DNA from: Thamnidium elegans
Lineage: Eukaryota > Mucoromycota > Mucoromycetes > Mucorales > Mucoraceae
NCBI GenBank assembly: GCA_025201345.1
Contig: JAIXMG010000036.1
Span: 310,001 to 374,000, forward strand
Length of the DNA stretch: 64,000 nt
Reading direction: 5' to 3'
A model generated the notes under the pieces. The model was given only the letters and a program-made list of their open reading frames with translations. It did not search any database and was not told where the DNA came from. The stretch's first letter is position 1, and each line of letters begins with the position of its first letter. Positions 10,270-22,709 of this stretch are shown in pieces. The translations under genes were made by a program, and so were the position numbers.

Positions 10270-11528
10270 AGGCTTTGTTAACTTTACAAGCTTAATTAAG
10301 CGTTCGTTATCCTAATTATAAAAATTATGTTAATTATTATACTGCTAATAAATATGAGATATTACCTTTTTCAATTGCTTTAATTCCTTTTGAAGTGTGA
10401 ACAATGATTTATCGTTATTTAATGGCTTTTTGGATAAATTATTCATATACGCATCTAAATCATGCTCATCATCTTGTTTCTTTTCTGTGCTAGAGTTTTT
10501 CTTTTCTAAAATCATGGCTTCAATCTTTTGAATGTTTGCTTCCGCTTCCTTTTGTTTTACAACTAATTCATCATGTGTCTCTGCTTTTTCAACCTTTCTG
10601 GACTTCTTCTTTGTTTTATCGTACAAGTCTTCATCACTATCGTCACCATACATTATTTCTATATCCTCTCTACGTCTCTCTGTACATACTATATTAAAAT
10701 TCATGCAAATAAAAAATAAATAAAAAAGACTTACTTGCATCTTCAAAGGCCATTTTAGTTGCCTCAATATCTAATAGACTAGCATCACCGGATTTATTAA
10801 GGTTGGCAACAATATCTTGCTCGTCATGTTCTGCTTCATTATCTTCCTCTTCTTCTTCTTCTTCCTCTGCATCATCGCCAAAACCCCTATTATTCATTTT
10901 AGTTTATATCAACAGCTATTAAAATTCGAAACTTACCATGAAATACCTTGCTCTGCTGTATCATCTGCATTTGCTGGTTGTTCTTGACCTCTAGCTTTTG
11001 CAAGACGTCGCTGCAACGCAATCTTTCTTCTTTCTTCTGCTTCTGCTTCAGGGTCATACGGTTTCTCAGACTCAAAGATACAAATACGAGTACTTTCACC
11101 AAACCTGATTTGATCTCCTGGTTTCAATTGTACATACTCTCTACCAGGTATCTGTTTTTTATTTAAACGCGTACCGTGTGCACTATCCATATCAAACAAG
11201 TAAGCATCGCCATCTTGATCAAATTGAATAATAGCATGGTATCTAGAAATTGACTAAGACATGGTATACATAAGTAAAAAAAAAAAAAAAAAAAAAAAGC
11301 ATATAAAATAGTATATAAACTTACGGGATGTTCCATAGGAATGTCACAAATGGGTAAACGACCAATGGAAACAAACTCTTTTTTAGGCCCTTCGATAGTT
11401 TCTAAACTTGACCCATTCTTTAAAACTTCGAGTTTATATTCAAAGCACGGTGACCCACTCCAATTAGGCTTTTCGTAAGGTAAAGCTGGAATGTTCTTGG
11501 GTGGTAAAGCGGGGATAGCAAACGACAT
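10255..11528 (-). CDS. Kanadaptin-like FHA-domain protein (SLC4A1AP homologue)
   Basis: Exons 11528-11325, 11253-10937, 10886-10735, 10688 (or 10679)-10366 and 10311-10255 give about 350 residues. The N-terminus (IPALPYEKPNWSG, EYKLEVLKNGSS) runs into an FHA domain at about residues 55-135: SIGRLPICDIPMEHPSIS, RYHAIIQFD, FDMDSAHGTRLNKK, LKPGDQIRFGESTR. FHA domains bind phosphothreonine peptides. Acidic coiled-coil segments follow (GFGDDAEEEE; MYGDDSDEDLYDKTKKK). The C-terminal RLIKLVKLTKPS resembles the end of the kanadaptin coiled coil. It is much shorter than animal kanadaptins. The last exon is inferred from phase and a TTAG acceptor. Its stop at 10257-10255 lies inside the opposite-strand Nudix CDS. 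Family members are nuclear; a spliceosome-associated role is often suggested. Confidence 0.8.
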
Positions 11529-11683
11529 GAAGAAGAGGACTAACTTTTTTTTTTTTTTTTTTCTTTTAAAGATATATTCACATATAAAAAAGGTCACAAA
11601 AAAAGCAATATAAAAATTATTTTCGTTTTACTTTTTGGTCTCTCTTTTTTGTTCTCTTTTTTTTTTAATACATATACACAAAA
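11529..11683. promoter_or_regulatory. Short divergent promoter, kanadaptin-like gene / F-box gene
   Basis: Only 155 bp lie between two divergent start codons. The DNA is T-rich towards the F-box gene and A-rich at the other end when read from each gene. No palindrome or known site recognised. Confidence 0.45.
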
Positions 11684-13514
11684 ATGAACTATTTACCAGA
11701 TGAACTACTGTGTAGTATATTCAAGTACTCGATTAATGATGTCAGTCAATTATTAGTATTACAATTGGTCTGCAAGAAATTCCACCGGTAAAAAAGAAAA
11801 AACGTATAACAACGTCAAAAAAAAAAGTCCTTAACCAAAAAACAATAGATTATCTAATAATGCATTTCTATGGTACTACGCATTCAAGAGCATGTACCCT
11901 CGCTGGTCAATCAAGATACCGTACGCACACCTAAAGCAACCTGTTATTGATTGGAAGCCCTACCTGTTGAAACTCTACAAACAAAGACTACGGTTTCAAC
12001 GAGGCTGTAAACTAGCCCCTATTTTATCAGCCAAATCCAAGAGCTACAAGATCCAAGAGCCTATTGTATCCGATATAGATCCTATTACCAATACAGGCGT
12101 GTTAGCTGTTTCCAAGTACTGCAAATTCACCCGACACAAGATCCTATTCTATAGCTACCCGTCATACCAACTCATTCGTAAATTGGAACTCAAATTTCAA
12201 ATTGACGATTTATCTGAATGGTCATGTCAAATTATTGGTATGCAAACTGTCCACATCAACAAAAAAAAAGTTCGATTATTTGCAATGTCTATAAACCAAC
12301 CAAGACCAACTACAGATTCAGAAGATGACGATGATTCAGATATGGAAGATTCAACAGCACCAGATCACACTAAAGTGTTGTGGAAAGTTATTTTGGTGTA
12401 CCAGTTACATGAGGATGGTTCAACTACTTGTTTAGCTCATTTGGAATCTAGTAGTTTATTTCTTGGTAGAGGTACTTGGTTCTTTACGGACATGAATGGT
12501 GATCAAGAAGCAATAAAAAACTGGTTACAGATGGTTTCACCTGATACGTTAAATACATATGACCCATCGTCATCCGTCTTTTTGCTGACTTACGGTCTAA
12601 GTATGACTCGATTTGCTGGTTATAGTCAAGTTATGCAATTTAATCTTTCGCCTGTACATCCCTCATTAGATCCAACCAAGACAGTCTACAGATGGGACGA
12701 AGATCTTGACCGATTTATGGTTGCGCACGAACAACGACAAGAACAACAAAATGCCAAAATTATTTCAACGTTTTATTTAGGCGGTAGAGTCAGCTGCATG
12801 ATTCATTTTAGATACCCGCACACATTGAACCATTTGATGGTAACTGGAAACTTTTTACGCAATGAATTATCTATTTATGATTGGAGGTTTGGAGTCAAAA
12901 TAGGTGTCTTTCCTCATGCCTATGGCAGTGATAGTAATATAGATAATACTGTACAGCCATGGGGATTTGAATTTGGATGGGCTATACCGCCGCCAACAAC
13001 GACAATAATAAAAGATTACACGAATTATGGGCCTAGATTGTTTGTAGTAGGTGATTGTCGAGATAAATTTCAAATTAAGGTGTGGGATATATCTCAATTG
13101 TTGAAGGTCAAATGGAATCCATTTGTGAATAAATCCAATAATGTAACCATGGTGGACGGTAGTAACCAGCAACAGCCTTCAAGATTCTTTCATGATTGGT
13201 GGGCAAGAGGCACAAACACATTAAAGGATATGGTGATGGAACTAGAAGAGAATTTACCATACAAGATGTCATTAAATTCTATATGTCGAGTTCATTTATT
13301 AGATGCCAGTATTAAATATTCAGCGTATATTAACTTAAATACTTGGTTGTATCTGTTACATGAAGATGGTCGTTTATCTATTATGGATATTGAATCAGGA
13401 AATATATTATCGACCGTATCTACAGAAGGTTTTGCACAAGATGTAAATGTGGTGGGTGAAAGAGAAGTAATTGTTACCAGAAAAGATCGTTTGTTACAGA
13501 GTTTGTTACCTTAA
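11684..13514 (+). CDS. F-box protein with probable C-terminal beta-propeller
   Basis: Exon 1 (11684-11787) encodes MNYLPDELLCSIFKYSIND and VLQLVCKKFHR, a clear F-box. An intron to 11848 follows, then one long exon to 13514 (589 residues in total). F-box proteins are the substrate receptors of SCF ubiquitin ligases and bind Skp1 through this N-terminal motif. The rest contains repeated strand-like segments of WD-like spacing (GGRVSCMIHFRYPH, FLRNELSIYDWRFGVKIG, FVVGDCRDKFQIKVWDIS, LNTWLYLLHEDGRLSIMD), suggesting a degenerate beta-propeller. An acidic insert (SEDDDDSDMED) lies near residue 185. The substrate is unknown. The splice is supported by phase: CG|A restores Arg and continues into LSNNAFLWYYAF. 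Confidence 0.75.
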
Positions 13515-13639
13515 TTGTGGAGATTGAATTATTTTATTTAATTTTATTTAATTCGTTGGCTTTTTTTTTTTAATTCGTTTTTTTTCTCTTTTCTCTTTTT
13601 TTTTTTAAAAAAAAACATACATATATTATATATATATAA

Positions 13640-14285
13640 ATGATGGACGATCAAACAGTAGATATACACGAAGACTCTGGTCGATACTTGCAAGAATATT
13701 TTACTAGTAAATACCATCTTTTTTTTCTTTTTTCTTTTTTTTTTTTTTGCCTTGAAATAAATTGGTTTTTTTGCATTTATTTATGTAAAAATAAAATAAA
13801 AAAATACAAAATTTAGCTTAATATTTGGTTTCGTAAAATGTTTTAGGCCTTGAGAATCTTCCGAGTGAAATACAATATCATTGGGCTGAAATCAAAAACA
13901 GATATGAACAAGCAAAAGGTATATCTTTAAAAAGAAAGAACAAAAAGCAATATTATTACAAACAACAAACAGTAAAAAAAAAAAAAGTTTAAATTTACCC
14001 TCTTTCTCTTTCTCTTTCTCTCTCTCTCTCTCCCTCTCTCTCTCTCTCTTCCAATCTTTTTATAGCGCCTGAAAAACGTATCAAGTCAGCTAAACATGAA
14101 CTTACAAAGATTCATTCACAATGGTTTAGTCAAGATGCTGAAAAAAAAGAAAAGTTATCAAAGCAAGAACCCGTTATTGTTCAAAGAATCGAAAATGATT
14201 ATGCAAGATTAGAAGACTTGGCTACAGATAGAATAACACTAGCTGAAGAAGCATTAAAACTAGTACGTAAACACTTTCTCTTTTT

Positions 14286-14340
<55 letters not shown>

Positions 14341-14908
14341 AAATCGTATTAGGTTGACCGACATCTCATTCGACTTCAAAACGATCTCGATAAACACGAT
14401 CGCGAACATCCAGAACTAGCTCCTATATCTACTGCAGCACCAACGCGTAGTTATACAATACCACACGGTAGAAAAAGTAAAAATAAGTTACAATAGAAGG
14501 AGACTAAGAAATTAATTTTTTTTTATGTGTGTGTGTGTAGGTATGACAATAATGGATTCTGATTTCGAAGAAGAAGGAGAGGAGGAGGAAGAACAATTAG
14601 ATATTAAATTGGAGCCAGATTATCTAACCATGATAGCAAATAGAAACCAAAAACGAAAAAAGAAGGAAGAACGTGATAAAGATGAACCTCTTTACTGCTT
14701 TTGTCAACAAGTATCATATGGAGAAATGGTTGCTTGTGATGGCGAGAATTGTTCTTATGAGTGGTTTCATATGGATTGTGTTGGTCTTGATGAACCTCCA
14801 AAGGGTGCTTGGTACTGTGAAGATTGTTCAACTGAGTTACGTAATAAACGTAAATCACATCAACCTATTCATAAAAAAATGAAGCGTAAGCGAGAATCTC
14901 ACGCTTAA
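13640..14908 (+). CDS. ING-family PHD-finger protein (Yng1/Yng2/Pho23-like)
   Basis: Five exons: 13640-13706, 13847-13918, 14066-14262, 14353-14467 (14476 also fits phase) and 14541-14908, about 272 residues. The N-terminal half is the ING helical domain ([24 protein letters not shown], then coiled coil to about residue 115). The C-terminal PHD finger at about 200-247 has the full C4HC3 ligand set: [43 protein letters not shown], followed by a basic tail. ING PHD fingers read H3K4me3 and recruit histone acetyltransferase or deacetylase complexes. Which paralogue this is cannot be decided. The intron after exon 1 contains T-runs, the next a CT microsatellite, and the third a 50-A homopolymer. 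Convergent with eIF3m. Confidence 0.88.
14289..14338 (+). repeat. Intronic poly(A) tract of 50 bases
   Basis: An uninterrupted run of A, counted as 50 in this assembly, inside intron 3 of the ING-type gene, starting 26 bases after the 5' splice site and ending 14 bases before the 3' splice site. Such length is prone to replication slippage, so the exact number may be an assembly value. Confidence 0.9.
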
Positions 14909-15130
14909 AAAGAACTACTAAAGCAACTTGTTAAATAATGTAAATAAATAATCTCTTCACTTGCACTTTTAAATATGAGGTGTAGGAAAATGTATTTTTA
15001 TTGTAGCAAAAAATGATAAAGGAGAGAGAAGAAAAAAAAGCATGAAAAAAAAAAAGGGAATTAAGTAAAAAAAAGGAGAGAAAGAGAGCTGCTTATATTT
15101 TTTTTTTTTATATATGTATAAATAAATCAA

Positions 15131-16662
15131 CTAATTAGAAGCTTTAGCATCACCTTCAACAACAACAGCAGTAGAAGATGCACCACCTTGCAATGCACCA
15201 CCAGCAATCAACTTGGCGTTACCAACAACAGCCAAAATCTCATTCAAGTTTTCCTTCCAAGCACTCAAACTTGTACTCAACTTCTTCCATTGTTCTTGAC
15301 CGAATACACGATAAATACTACGATGAACAATAACAGTCTTGTTAAGTTGATCCAATTTGGCTTCAACCAAACCAGCACGAATAACATCAATAACCCACAT
15401 CTCAACTTCTTCTTGAGGAATTTGAAGGTTCTTTGCGATATCAGCATATGTCAACTCACGTGAAAGGTTCTCTGAACCAAGAGAAGCGAGAGATAATAAA
15501 CGCATCTTGTGAATGTTCTTTTCTGAATCCTTGATTAAACCAGCATGAGTTTGTGCGAAAGCTTGATAAGTAGCTAAAGTACCGTTCAAAAAGATATCGA
15601 GAAGTTCGTATTCTTCAGTACCCTTCAATTTTTGAACTGAGCTGTATTGAAGAAGATCTTCAAATGCAAAAAAGTTGTCCATGCTGACGGCACGGAGAAC
15701 AATATCTTTAGCAAGAGGAATCAATTCAGCATCGGTTTCTTCAAAGGTAGCCAATCTCTTTAACGAAAAGTCAAGTGCTAACTTCCTACAATTAAAATCA
15801 TTAGTCTCTCCCTCTCTCTATCTATCTCTTTCTATTTCTATCTCTTTATATATATATATATGTACATACTCTTCGCCAGCAGATAATAAAACTTTGCTTA
15901 AATATTCATACAAGTTGCGTTGAGTTTGTTGATCAATACCCCATTGCTTTGTCCAAGCATCAACATATTCTAATTGACCGTAAAGTGATTCCAACTCATC
16001 AGCTTGTGTAGTAGCTTCAACTAATCCAACAAAAGCATTGTAACGAAGAGGTGAGTTACAGGGAAGAGCATTATACAAATTAAGTAAACTAATAAATAAA
16101 TAAAAATTGTAAGTAAAGCACATATAAACATAGATATAAATCAATATTTACATCTTTTGCTTTAAACCAGTCTTGTTAGATTCAGTCTTGGTCAAGGTAT
16201 CAACAAAAGCTTGAACGGCAGCATTCAAGACATTTGCAGGAGCTCTCAAAACGGTAACAATCATCAAGTTGAAAGCACCTTCAACTTCTTTATCATTCTC
16301 GGTTAAAAAGATGGAAGCATCTTTAGCAAGTTGAACATAAACTGAATCCTTGTTTTCAGACTTTAAGAGAGTTGCGACTTGTTGGGCATAAGATTCTTCA
16401 TTTCTCAACTTGGAAATATAAAGACTTAAATCGGTAATCTAAAAAAGAGGTTAGTTTACTGAATATTCTAATCGTTATTTTTTTTTTTTTCTTCCTCTTC
16501 ATTCCAAATGAATTTACAAAACTGAATTTGTTGTTAAAACATGATGAAGGAATGATAGAGAGAAAAAAAGGTACAAAAAAAGAAGAAAAAACGCGCATTC
16601 TTTGTGTAATACTTTACTTGAGCTTCAGCACCACCCTTTACAAAGATATTGTTAGCGGACAT
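15131..16662 (-). CDS. eif3m: Translation initiation factor eIF3 subunit M (PCI domain)
   Basis: Exons 16662-16618, 16438-16152, 16088-15870 and 15785-15131 give 401 residues, the usual size for eIF3m. The start MSANNIFVKGGAEAQ is followed by an all-helical N-terminal region. The C-terminal PCI module is distinctive: KMRLLSLASLG, LTYADIAKNLQIPQEEVEMW, VIDVIRAGLVEAKLDQLN, VHRSIYRVFGQEQWKKL. The closing LSAWKENLNEIL also matches the family. eIF3m is part of the PCI/MPN core of the eIF3 complex that binds the 40S subunit in the cytosol. Acceptors are all preceded by T-rich DNA and every junction keeps phase. Codon use is more GC-rich and regular than in neighbouring genes, in line with high expression. 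Convergent with the ING gene. Confidence 0.93.
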
Positions 16663-17130
16663 GGTTGTTTTTTTGGGAGAGGATATAACAAAGAAGGGAA
16701 AATTAGGACCGGGTTTAGATTATTTTTTTTCAAAAAAGAAGGAAAGTGGCTTAGTGACTGATATCGCGGTTTTTAAAAAAAAACTGACTTGTTATAAAAA
16801 GATGACAGACTTGTCTATATTTCTTTTTACTTTAGTGGAGGATTATTATCAATCGTATTATATCACAGTGTAAAAATCATCCTGTAAGGGAAAAACTCGA
16901 ATTGGATAGCGAATACAGTTAACTCCTCAGGATTTCTAAAGATGCAAGTGAAGGAAAAAGTGCAGTAAAAAGTTTAAGCTTAGTATTTGCATGATAATAA
17001 GGTTCATGTCGTATGCTGTGAAATATCTATATAAAGATGCCACATGAATGATAGATTTATATTTTGATTTAAACACTAAAGAAGTAGAAAAGAATTATGT
17101 GAATATACAAAAAACTAGTATGTATACCCT
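16663..17130. other. Intergenic, eIF3m promoter side
   Basis: About 470 bp between the eIF3m start and the end of the Crypton remnant. The first 100 bp is G/A-rich on the plus strand and is probably the eIF3m leader and promoter. Short plus-strand frames here have no protein-like composition. Nothing else seen. Confidence 0.4.
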
Positions 17131-19480
17131 TCAACCAAATTTTGATAAAATGTATGACCTGCCAAAGTCCGGTAGATCTTCAAAAGGGTATTTCATAACA
17201 AAAGTGTTGAGGATACCTATATCATAGTCTGCTCTACCAATTATACATCTATTTACTATATCCATATCTTTATACTTAGCCCCATATTTACTTGTATTTT
17301 CTACTTTATTATTTACTGTAAAAAAAAAAGTTTATTGTTTGCTTCTGATATTTATAATTTTACAGAGCTTGTCCAAAGAACAACCCTGAAGCGAAATACG
17401 CTCATTTTCAACTACAAGAGCAGCCTCTTCTAAAGAGATACTCTTTTCTTCGGCTGATTTTTTTATCTCGTCGATAATTACAAGTCTCTTGGAATAGTAT
17501 TTCCTTTCTAACAGATATGCACAAGTTAAATGAATTAGTACAAAGTGACCGTGTATATGTTATATATTACCTTTAGCTACTTGTCTCCACCGGGTGTCAT
17601 AGGCATCGTTCAACTCATTAATGCTTGGTTGGTCTTGGGCTAAACCCACCGACCACTTCTTCCACAAAGTCACAGCGTTGGTCGAGCTTGTATCGCTTTC
17701 TAGGATCCTTTTCCTCCTCATCGTCATCTCTTTCTCTCCTTCGTGTGCCTGTGGCCATATTAGCAGACTCAGTGGTGATGGCAGAGGCGGATTGCTGCGG
17801 CATTAAGTCGGTGTTTACAAGAACACTTTCAAACGTTTCTTCCATTTTTGCCATAACCTTGGAAGAGATTGCTTCGACAAGCTCTTCATTTGCCATACCT
17901 TGGTTTCCTGATTGTGTTCTTATCAAGGATTGTATTTGAAGAGACATATCCGAAAATATTGCACTTGTTGCTGGAGCAATGCACTGCAATTCCGGTTTAG
18001 CAGGAGGTGTGGTAGTAGCAATGCTACGATTGAGCTCTACAGCAAAAGACATGAACTCACTAGATTGAAACACTTTGTTATTAAACATTTCGTGAGTTGG
18101 TTCCAACTGCTTCAAGAAAACAGCATCTTGCAAGATGGTGACGCTCAGTCCAACCAAGAGCTTTAAAAAGCCTTTGCCGCAAATGGTTTGAGCTGGGGCA
18201 TCTTCTTGCATTTTTTGCTGCCATTCTTCAACCAATGGAAACACCCTTTGTTGAAGTGACAATGGTGGGGTAACACGTGCACAAGGTAGCCAAAAAACAA
18301 CCTTTCTCTTCAGGAAACCCCTGAATGACTCTGATGACAGGTCTGGGAAGGCATGTCGAGTAACTGTTTTCCATGCTTTCGGAATTCCATCTTCCTAGTC
18401 TTCCTATATAGTCATGAGAAAAACCTGTCATTTCAGCGTTTCGAGCACCAGTCTGGCGTCCAGAATGTGTCTTCTTCACGCTATTAGTACCAACAGCAGC
18501 GAAAGCTTTGCTGATAGACGTAAGCTACGTATTATACGCAACGGATTTCTCAGTGGTTCGGCCTCTGGCAAGTTTCCTCTTAAACCAGTTTTCATTCAAG
18601 GTAAAATTCGGGAAAAGCTTTGCCTTTGACTTGGAAGCGATAAGATAAATAAAATCCAATAGCTTCAAAAGCGCAGGTCTGAACAGCCTTGTGTCTAATG
18701 ACACCACTGTACAACTTGTTTTGTCCCTGGTTTGTTTTTCCACCTGTAATCATCATAAAAAACACAGGACAACTAGTTGCACCATCATCCTTAAACTTAA
18801 GGGAAAACATATGGCTGAGGTTTGAAACATTATTCTATCTCTGAGTGCATCTCCTGCTATCTTTTTCTTACTCAAATAATAGTTCTTACTCAAATAATAG
18901 TTAGCAACTTGAACTAGTTGCTCTGAATTATATCAGTCCTGGATAGATCCAACTCCAAGATCAATAAAATTTTCTGACATACGTTCTGCAGAGCAAAGAC
19001 GCTTCAAAACTCTTAAGAGCTTCGCCACGAGGATGATTAAGGTTCATCGAACCTTGATTTTCAACCTTTTGTTTGTTGTAAAGATTAACAAGGGTTTCGA
19101 TGTGCATCTTCAAAGGCTCATGGCTGTATCCAATGCGGACTTTAGTAGTCGTATTGTCAGTATTTCTTATTACTGACTGAAGGCCTTTTTCGAAAATTTC
19201 TCTTGCATAACGAAGAATCTTCATCTCTGAGACGAGGTCGTTTAGACAACGTTTCTCGACACGCCATTGCTAAAAGTAAAATAATAATCTCCATGTTAAA
19301 TTTTATACTTTTAAAAAACGCTTTATGCTACATACACGGAACTTTTCTGGCTTGGAAAGATAAGCGTTAAAGGTGTTGAGAGGTCGGATGCTTTCAACGA
19401 CGCCGCGAATTTCACAAACTAATGAAGCCTCGATTGCAAAGTTTTCCTATGTTATAACGAAGCTGTTCACTTGCAGTAAA
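17131..19480 (-). mobile_element. Decayed Crypton-type element: Ndc10-like tyrosine recombinase plus GCR1_C-like domain
   Basis: Read on the minus strand, the order is: an N-terminal SAM-like segment (RPLNTFNAYLSKPEKFR, intron at about 19335-19271, QWRVEKRC, HEPLKMHIETLVNLYNKQK); a catalytic region with GKTNQGQNKLYSGVIRHK, then KKTHSGRQTGARNAEM, IGRLGRWNSESMENSY, matching the H-x-x-R, W and Tyr pattern of Crypton/Ndc10-type recombinases; a hydrophilic region (18262-17700); and a GCR1_C-like DNA-binding block (LWKKWSVGL, PSINELNDAYDTRWRQ, ERKYYSKRLVIIDEIKK), ending at 17131. Lesions: stop codons near 18930 and 18530, frameshifts near 18600, 18290 and 17690, and a small tandem duplication (NYYLSK twice, about 18870-18905). 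It is therefore a dead copy. Cryptons insert DNA by site-specific recombination and have no terminal inverted repeats, so its exact ends are unknown. Confidence 0.75.
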
Positions 19481-19943
19481 AGCAGAGCGGCTATATTTGG
19501 CCTGATTGCTCGAGTTATTGCTGAAATGATTCCTTTTAAAAGTAGTGTTAATATTTCTTATTTTTCAGCTTTTTTGATAATACCTATGTATCAGCACTAG
19601 CTTACTATAAGAGGGGCAAAAGTACCTTATTTAAAAAAAACAAGTACATACCATAAAACACACTAGTTTGTATACTAAATCGTTGCTAAAAAAAAAGGAG
19701 GGGACTTTTTCACCGTGTAAACCTCTTTTAAACTAATTTAACCTATAGTTTTTGTAATCGATCTAAACTGCAGGAAATAACATTACCCTTTATCAGACAG
19801 TCACTTTGCACACTATCAGATCTTCGCGCAATCTGCTCTTAGGTATCGGTCTTTCAAAAGAAACCAGGGTTCAAATAACAATTTTACATTTTTTATCTCT
19901 TTTTCTTTTCTTTTATTTTAATTACTAATACAAATAAAAAGGA
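19481..19943. other. Atm1 upstream region
   Basis: 460 bp before the Atm1 start codon. It holds a possible 5' continuation of the Crypton remnant (broken minus-strand frame to about 19560) and a T/C-rich leader at 19880-19940 typical of expressed genes here. No specific site assigned. Confidence 0.4.
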
Positions 19944-22355
19944 ATGTTGGCGCGATTCTCGACTTCTTGTCTGAGGAACGTAGCAGCAAGGCCTGTATGG
20001 CAAAAACCTATAATATCATCACCACATATGGTACTAAGACACTTTCAAACCAAGAAACCAATTCAACTAAGTTGGCCTACAAAGCGAGTCTTTACAACAA
20101 CCACACGTACTTTATTTGCAAAACAAACACCCAATATAGAAAAAACGGTTACTAAAGCTGTAGATACCAAGACTGTAGAAGTGAAAGAAAGAAATGCAAC
20201 TGATTGGGCTATTATTAAGCAGCTGATGAAATATATTTGGCCAAAGAATGATGTGGGTGTGAAAACTCGTGTTGTCATTGCATTATCTTTATTATTAGGC
20301 GGCAAAGTAAGTTATTGGATAAGTCATGCTTCCGGCCCCCTTTTTAATATTCTTTTTTTTTTAGTTGTTAAATGTTCAGGTACCATTCTACTTTAAAAAT
20401 GTCATTGATTCTTTAAACGTTACATTACCTGATGAAGGTACATTATGGGCAGTATGTGGTGCTGCAATTATCGGCTGTAAGTGAAAGGTATCCAAAATGT
20501 ATATAGTGTGTGTATATAATTTTACTAATTTTTTTTTTAAAAAAAAAATGAATCTTAGATGGTCTTGCTCGTTTAGGATCAAGTGTATTTCAAGAACTTC
20601 GTAATGCTGTATTCGCTGCTGTTGCTCAAAAGGCAATTCGTCGCGTTGCTTTAAACGTATTCACTCATCTTCACAAATTGGATCTTGGATTTCATTTAAC
20701 ACGTCAAACTGGTGGATTAAACCGTGCTATTGATCGTGGTACAAAGTAAGATGCATAAAAAAACTTAAAAAGTTAACAACCACTCAAAAAAAATCAATTT
20801 TTTTTTAGAGGTATAAGTTTTATGGTCAGTTCAATGGTATTTCATGTATTACCTACTGCTTTAGAAATTAGTATGGTTTGTGGTATCTTGGTAAGTGCTA
20901 TTTTTTTATTTTATTTTTTTGGGTGGTACTTTAATATAGTAAGTAGGCATATAATTTTGGAACTCCCTATGCTCTGGTAACACTGGGTACAATTCTTGCT
21001 TACACTGGATATACTGTCACTACAACCGCTTGGAGAACTCAATTTAGAAAGCAAGCAAATGCTGCTGATAATATTGCTGCTTCAAAAGCTGTAGATTCGT
21101 TGATCAATTTCGAAGCTGTCAAGGTAAGGAAAAAAAAAAAAAAAAAAAAAAGAGAGAGAGAGAGAGAAACTCATTCAATAGCTAGTTTTTCAATAATGAA
21201 AAATTCGAAGCAGAACAATACGATAAACCACTTCAACAATACGAAAAGGCATCACTTAAAGTAGCATCCAGTTTATCGCTACTAAATGCTGGTCAAAACG
21301 CCATCTTCAGTACTTCATTAACCATCATGATGTTATTATCCGCCAATGGAGTTATGAAAGGAACAATGACTGTAGGTGATGTAGTTATGGTAAACCAACT
21401 TGTTTTTCAACTCTCGATGCCTTTAAATTTCCTTGGTTCAGTCTATAGAGAATTGCGACAATCCTTGATCGATATGGATACCTTATTCAACTTGGAGAAC
21501 AGAACACCTTTGGTTCAAGATGCACCAAACGCTACCGAATTTATTTTCAAGGGTGGAGAGATTAAATTTGAAAATGTTGTGTTTGGTTATCATCCTGAAA
21601 GACCCATCTTAAATGGTGTTTCGTTCACTATCCCAGCTGGAACCAAGGCTGCGTTTGTAGGTCCTAGTGGATGTGGTAAGTCTACATTGTTAAGATTACT
21701 CTTCAGATTTTATGAGCCTCAATCGGGTAATATCTACGTGGATGGTCAAAATATTAAGGATGTCACTATGGACAGTCTTCGCAAGAAGATTGGTGTGGTT
21801 CCTCAAGATACAACTTTATTCAATAATTCGATTTATTATAACATTAATTATGGTCGTATCGATGCCACACGAGAAGAAGTTGAACAAGCTGCTAAACGTG
21901 CTCGTATTCACGACACCATCATGACGTTGCCTGAAAAGTATGAATCTACTGTAGGCGAACGTGGTTTAATGTTATCTGGTGGTGAAAAACAAAGAATTTC
22001 TTTAGCTAGAACTATCCTCAAGAAACCTCGTATCTTGTTCTTGGATGAAGCCACATCTGCTCTTGATACACATACTGAACAATCCTTGTTGGCTAACTTT
22101 AGGAGTATTTTGCGTGAATCCAATATGACTAGTCTTCATATTGCTCATCGTTTAAGAACAATTGCGGATGCTGATCAAATTTATGTACTTCAACAAGGAA
22201 AGGTGGCTGAAAATGGTAGACATGATGAATTGTTGTTAATGGATGATAGTCTTTATAAAACCATGTGGGAAAAACAAGAGAGTACACTTGCTTACTTTGA
22301 TCAAGTAGATAAACACGAAGAAGAATTTAATCAAGATGATATCAACAAAAAATAA
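19944..22355 (+). CDS. ATM1: Mitochondrial ABC half-transporter Atm1 (ABCB7-type)
   Basis: Six exons: 19944-20306, 20365-20476, 20559-20745, 20809-20890, 20947-21123 and 21186-22355, 696 residues. The N-terminus is Arg/Ser/Thr-rich without acidic residues ([17 protein letters not shown]), a typical mitochondrial presequence. A six-helix ABCB membrane domain follows with family blocks [51 protein letters not shown] and INFEAVKFFNNE, the last diagnostic for Atm1/ABCB7. The nucleotide-binding domain has Walker [10 protein letters not shown] at about residue 466, signature LSGGEKQR, Walker B ILFLDEAT and the H-loop IAHR. Atm1 dimerises in the mitochondrial inner membrane and exports a glutathione-linked sulfur species needed for cytosolic Fe-S cluster assembly. 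All introns are 50-85 nt and phase-consistent. Confidence 0.95.
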
Positions 22356-22709
22356 TTCTTTTTTCTTCCCTTCCTTATTTAGATTATTATTATTATTATT
22401 AGTAATATAAAAAATAACCCGCAATATGATTTATGTATATAATATATTATCTTTTTTATATATATATATGTATGTTGTAAATATGTTTAAATGCTACAGA
22501 TATACTACTCTGTCTGTATTCGTTTTGTAGGTGTAACTTAGTGGACGTCAGAAGTCAAAGCCACAGGTTAATTCGAGGATTCTAGACCCTTACGCGTGTA
22601 TAAACACGTATAAAAAGAGATAAATAAAACCGCATTTTAATTTTTCTCTTTTTTCTTTCTTCTTTACTTTTTTTTTTTTTTTTTTTTTACCGCAATAACA
22701 ACAACAAAA
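22356..22709. other. Intergenic between Atm1 and F-box gene
   Basis: 354 bp in tandem orientation. The 3' part has a long T-run (22671-22689) followed by CAATAACAACAACAAAA directly before the ATG, a common leader type. Short TA-rich stretch at 22440-22475. No gene. Confidence 0.45.
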
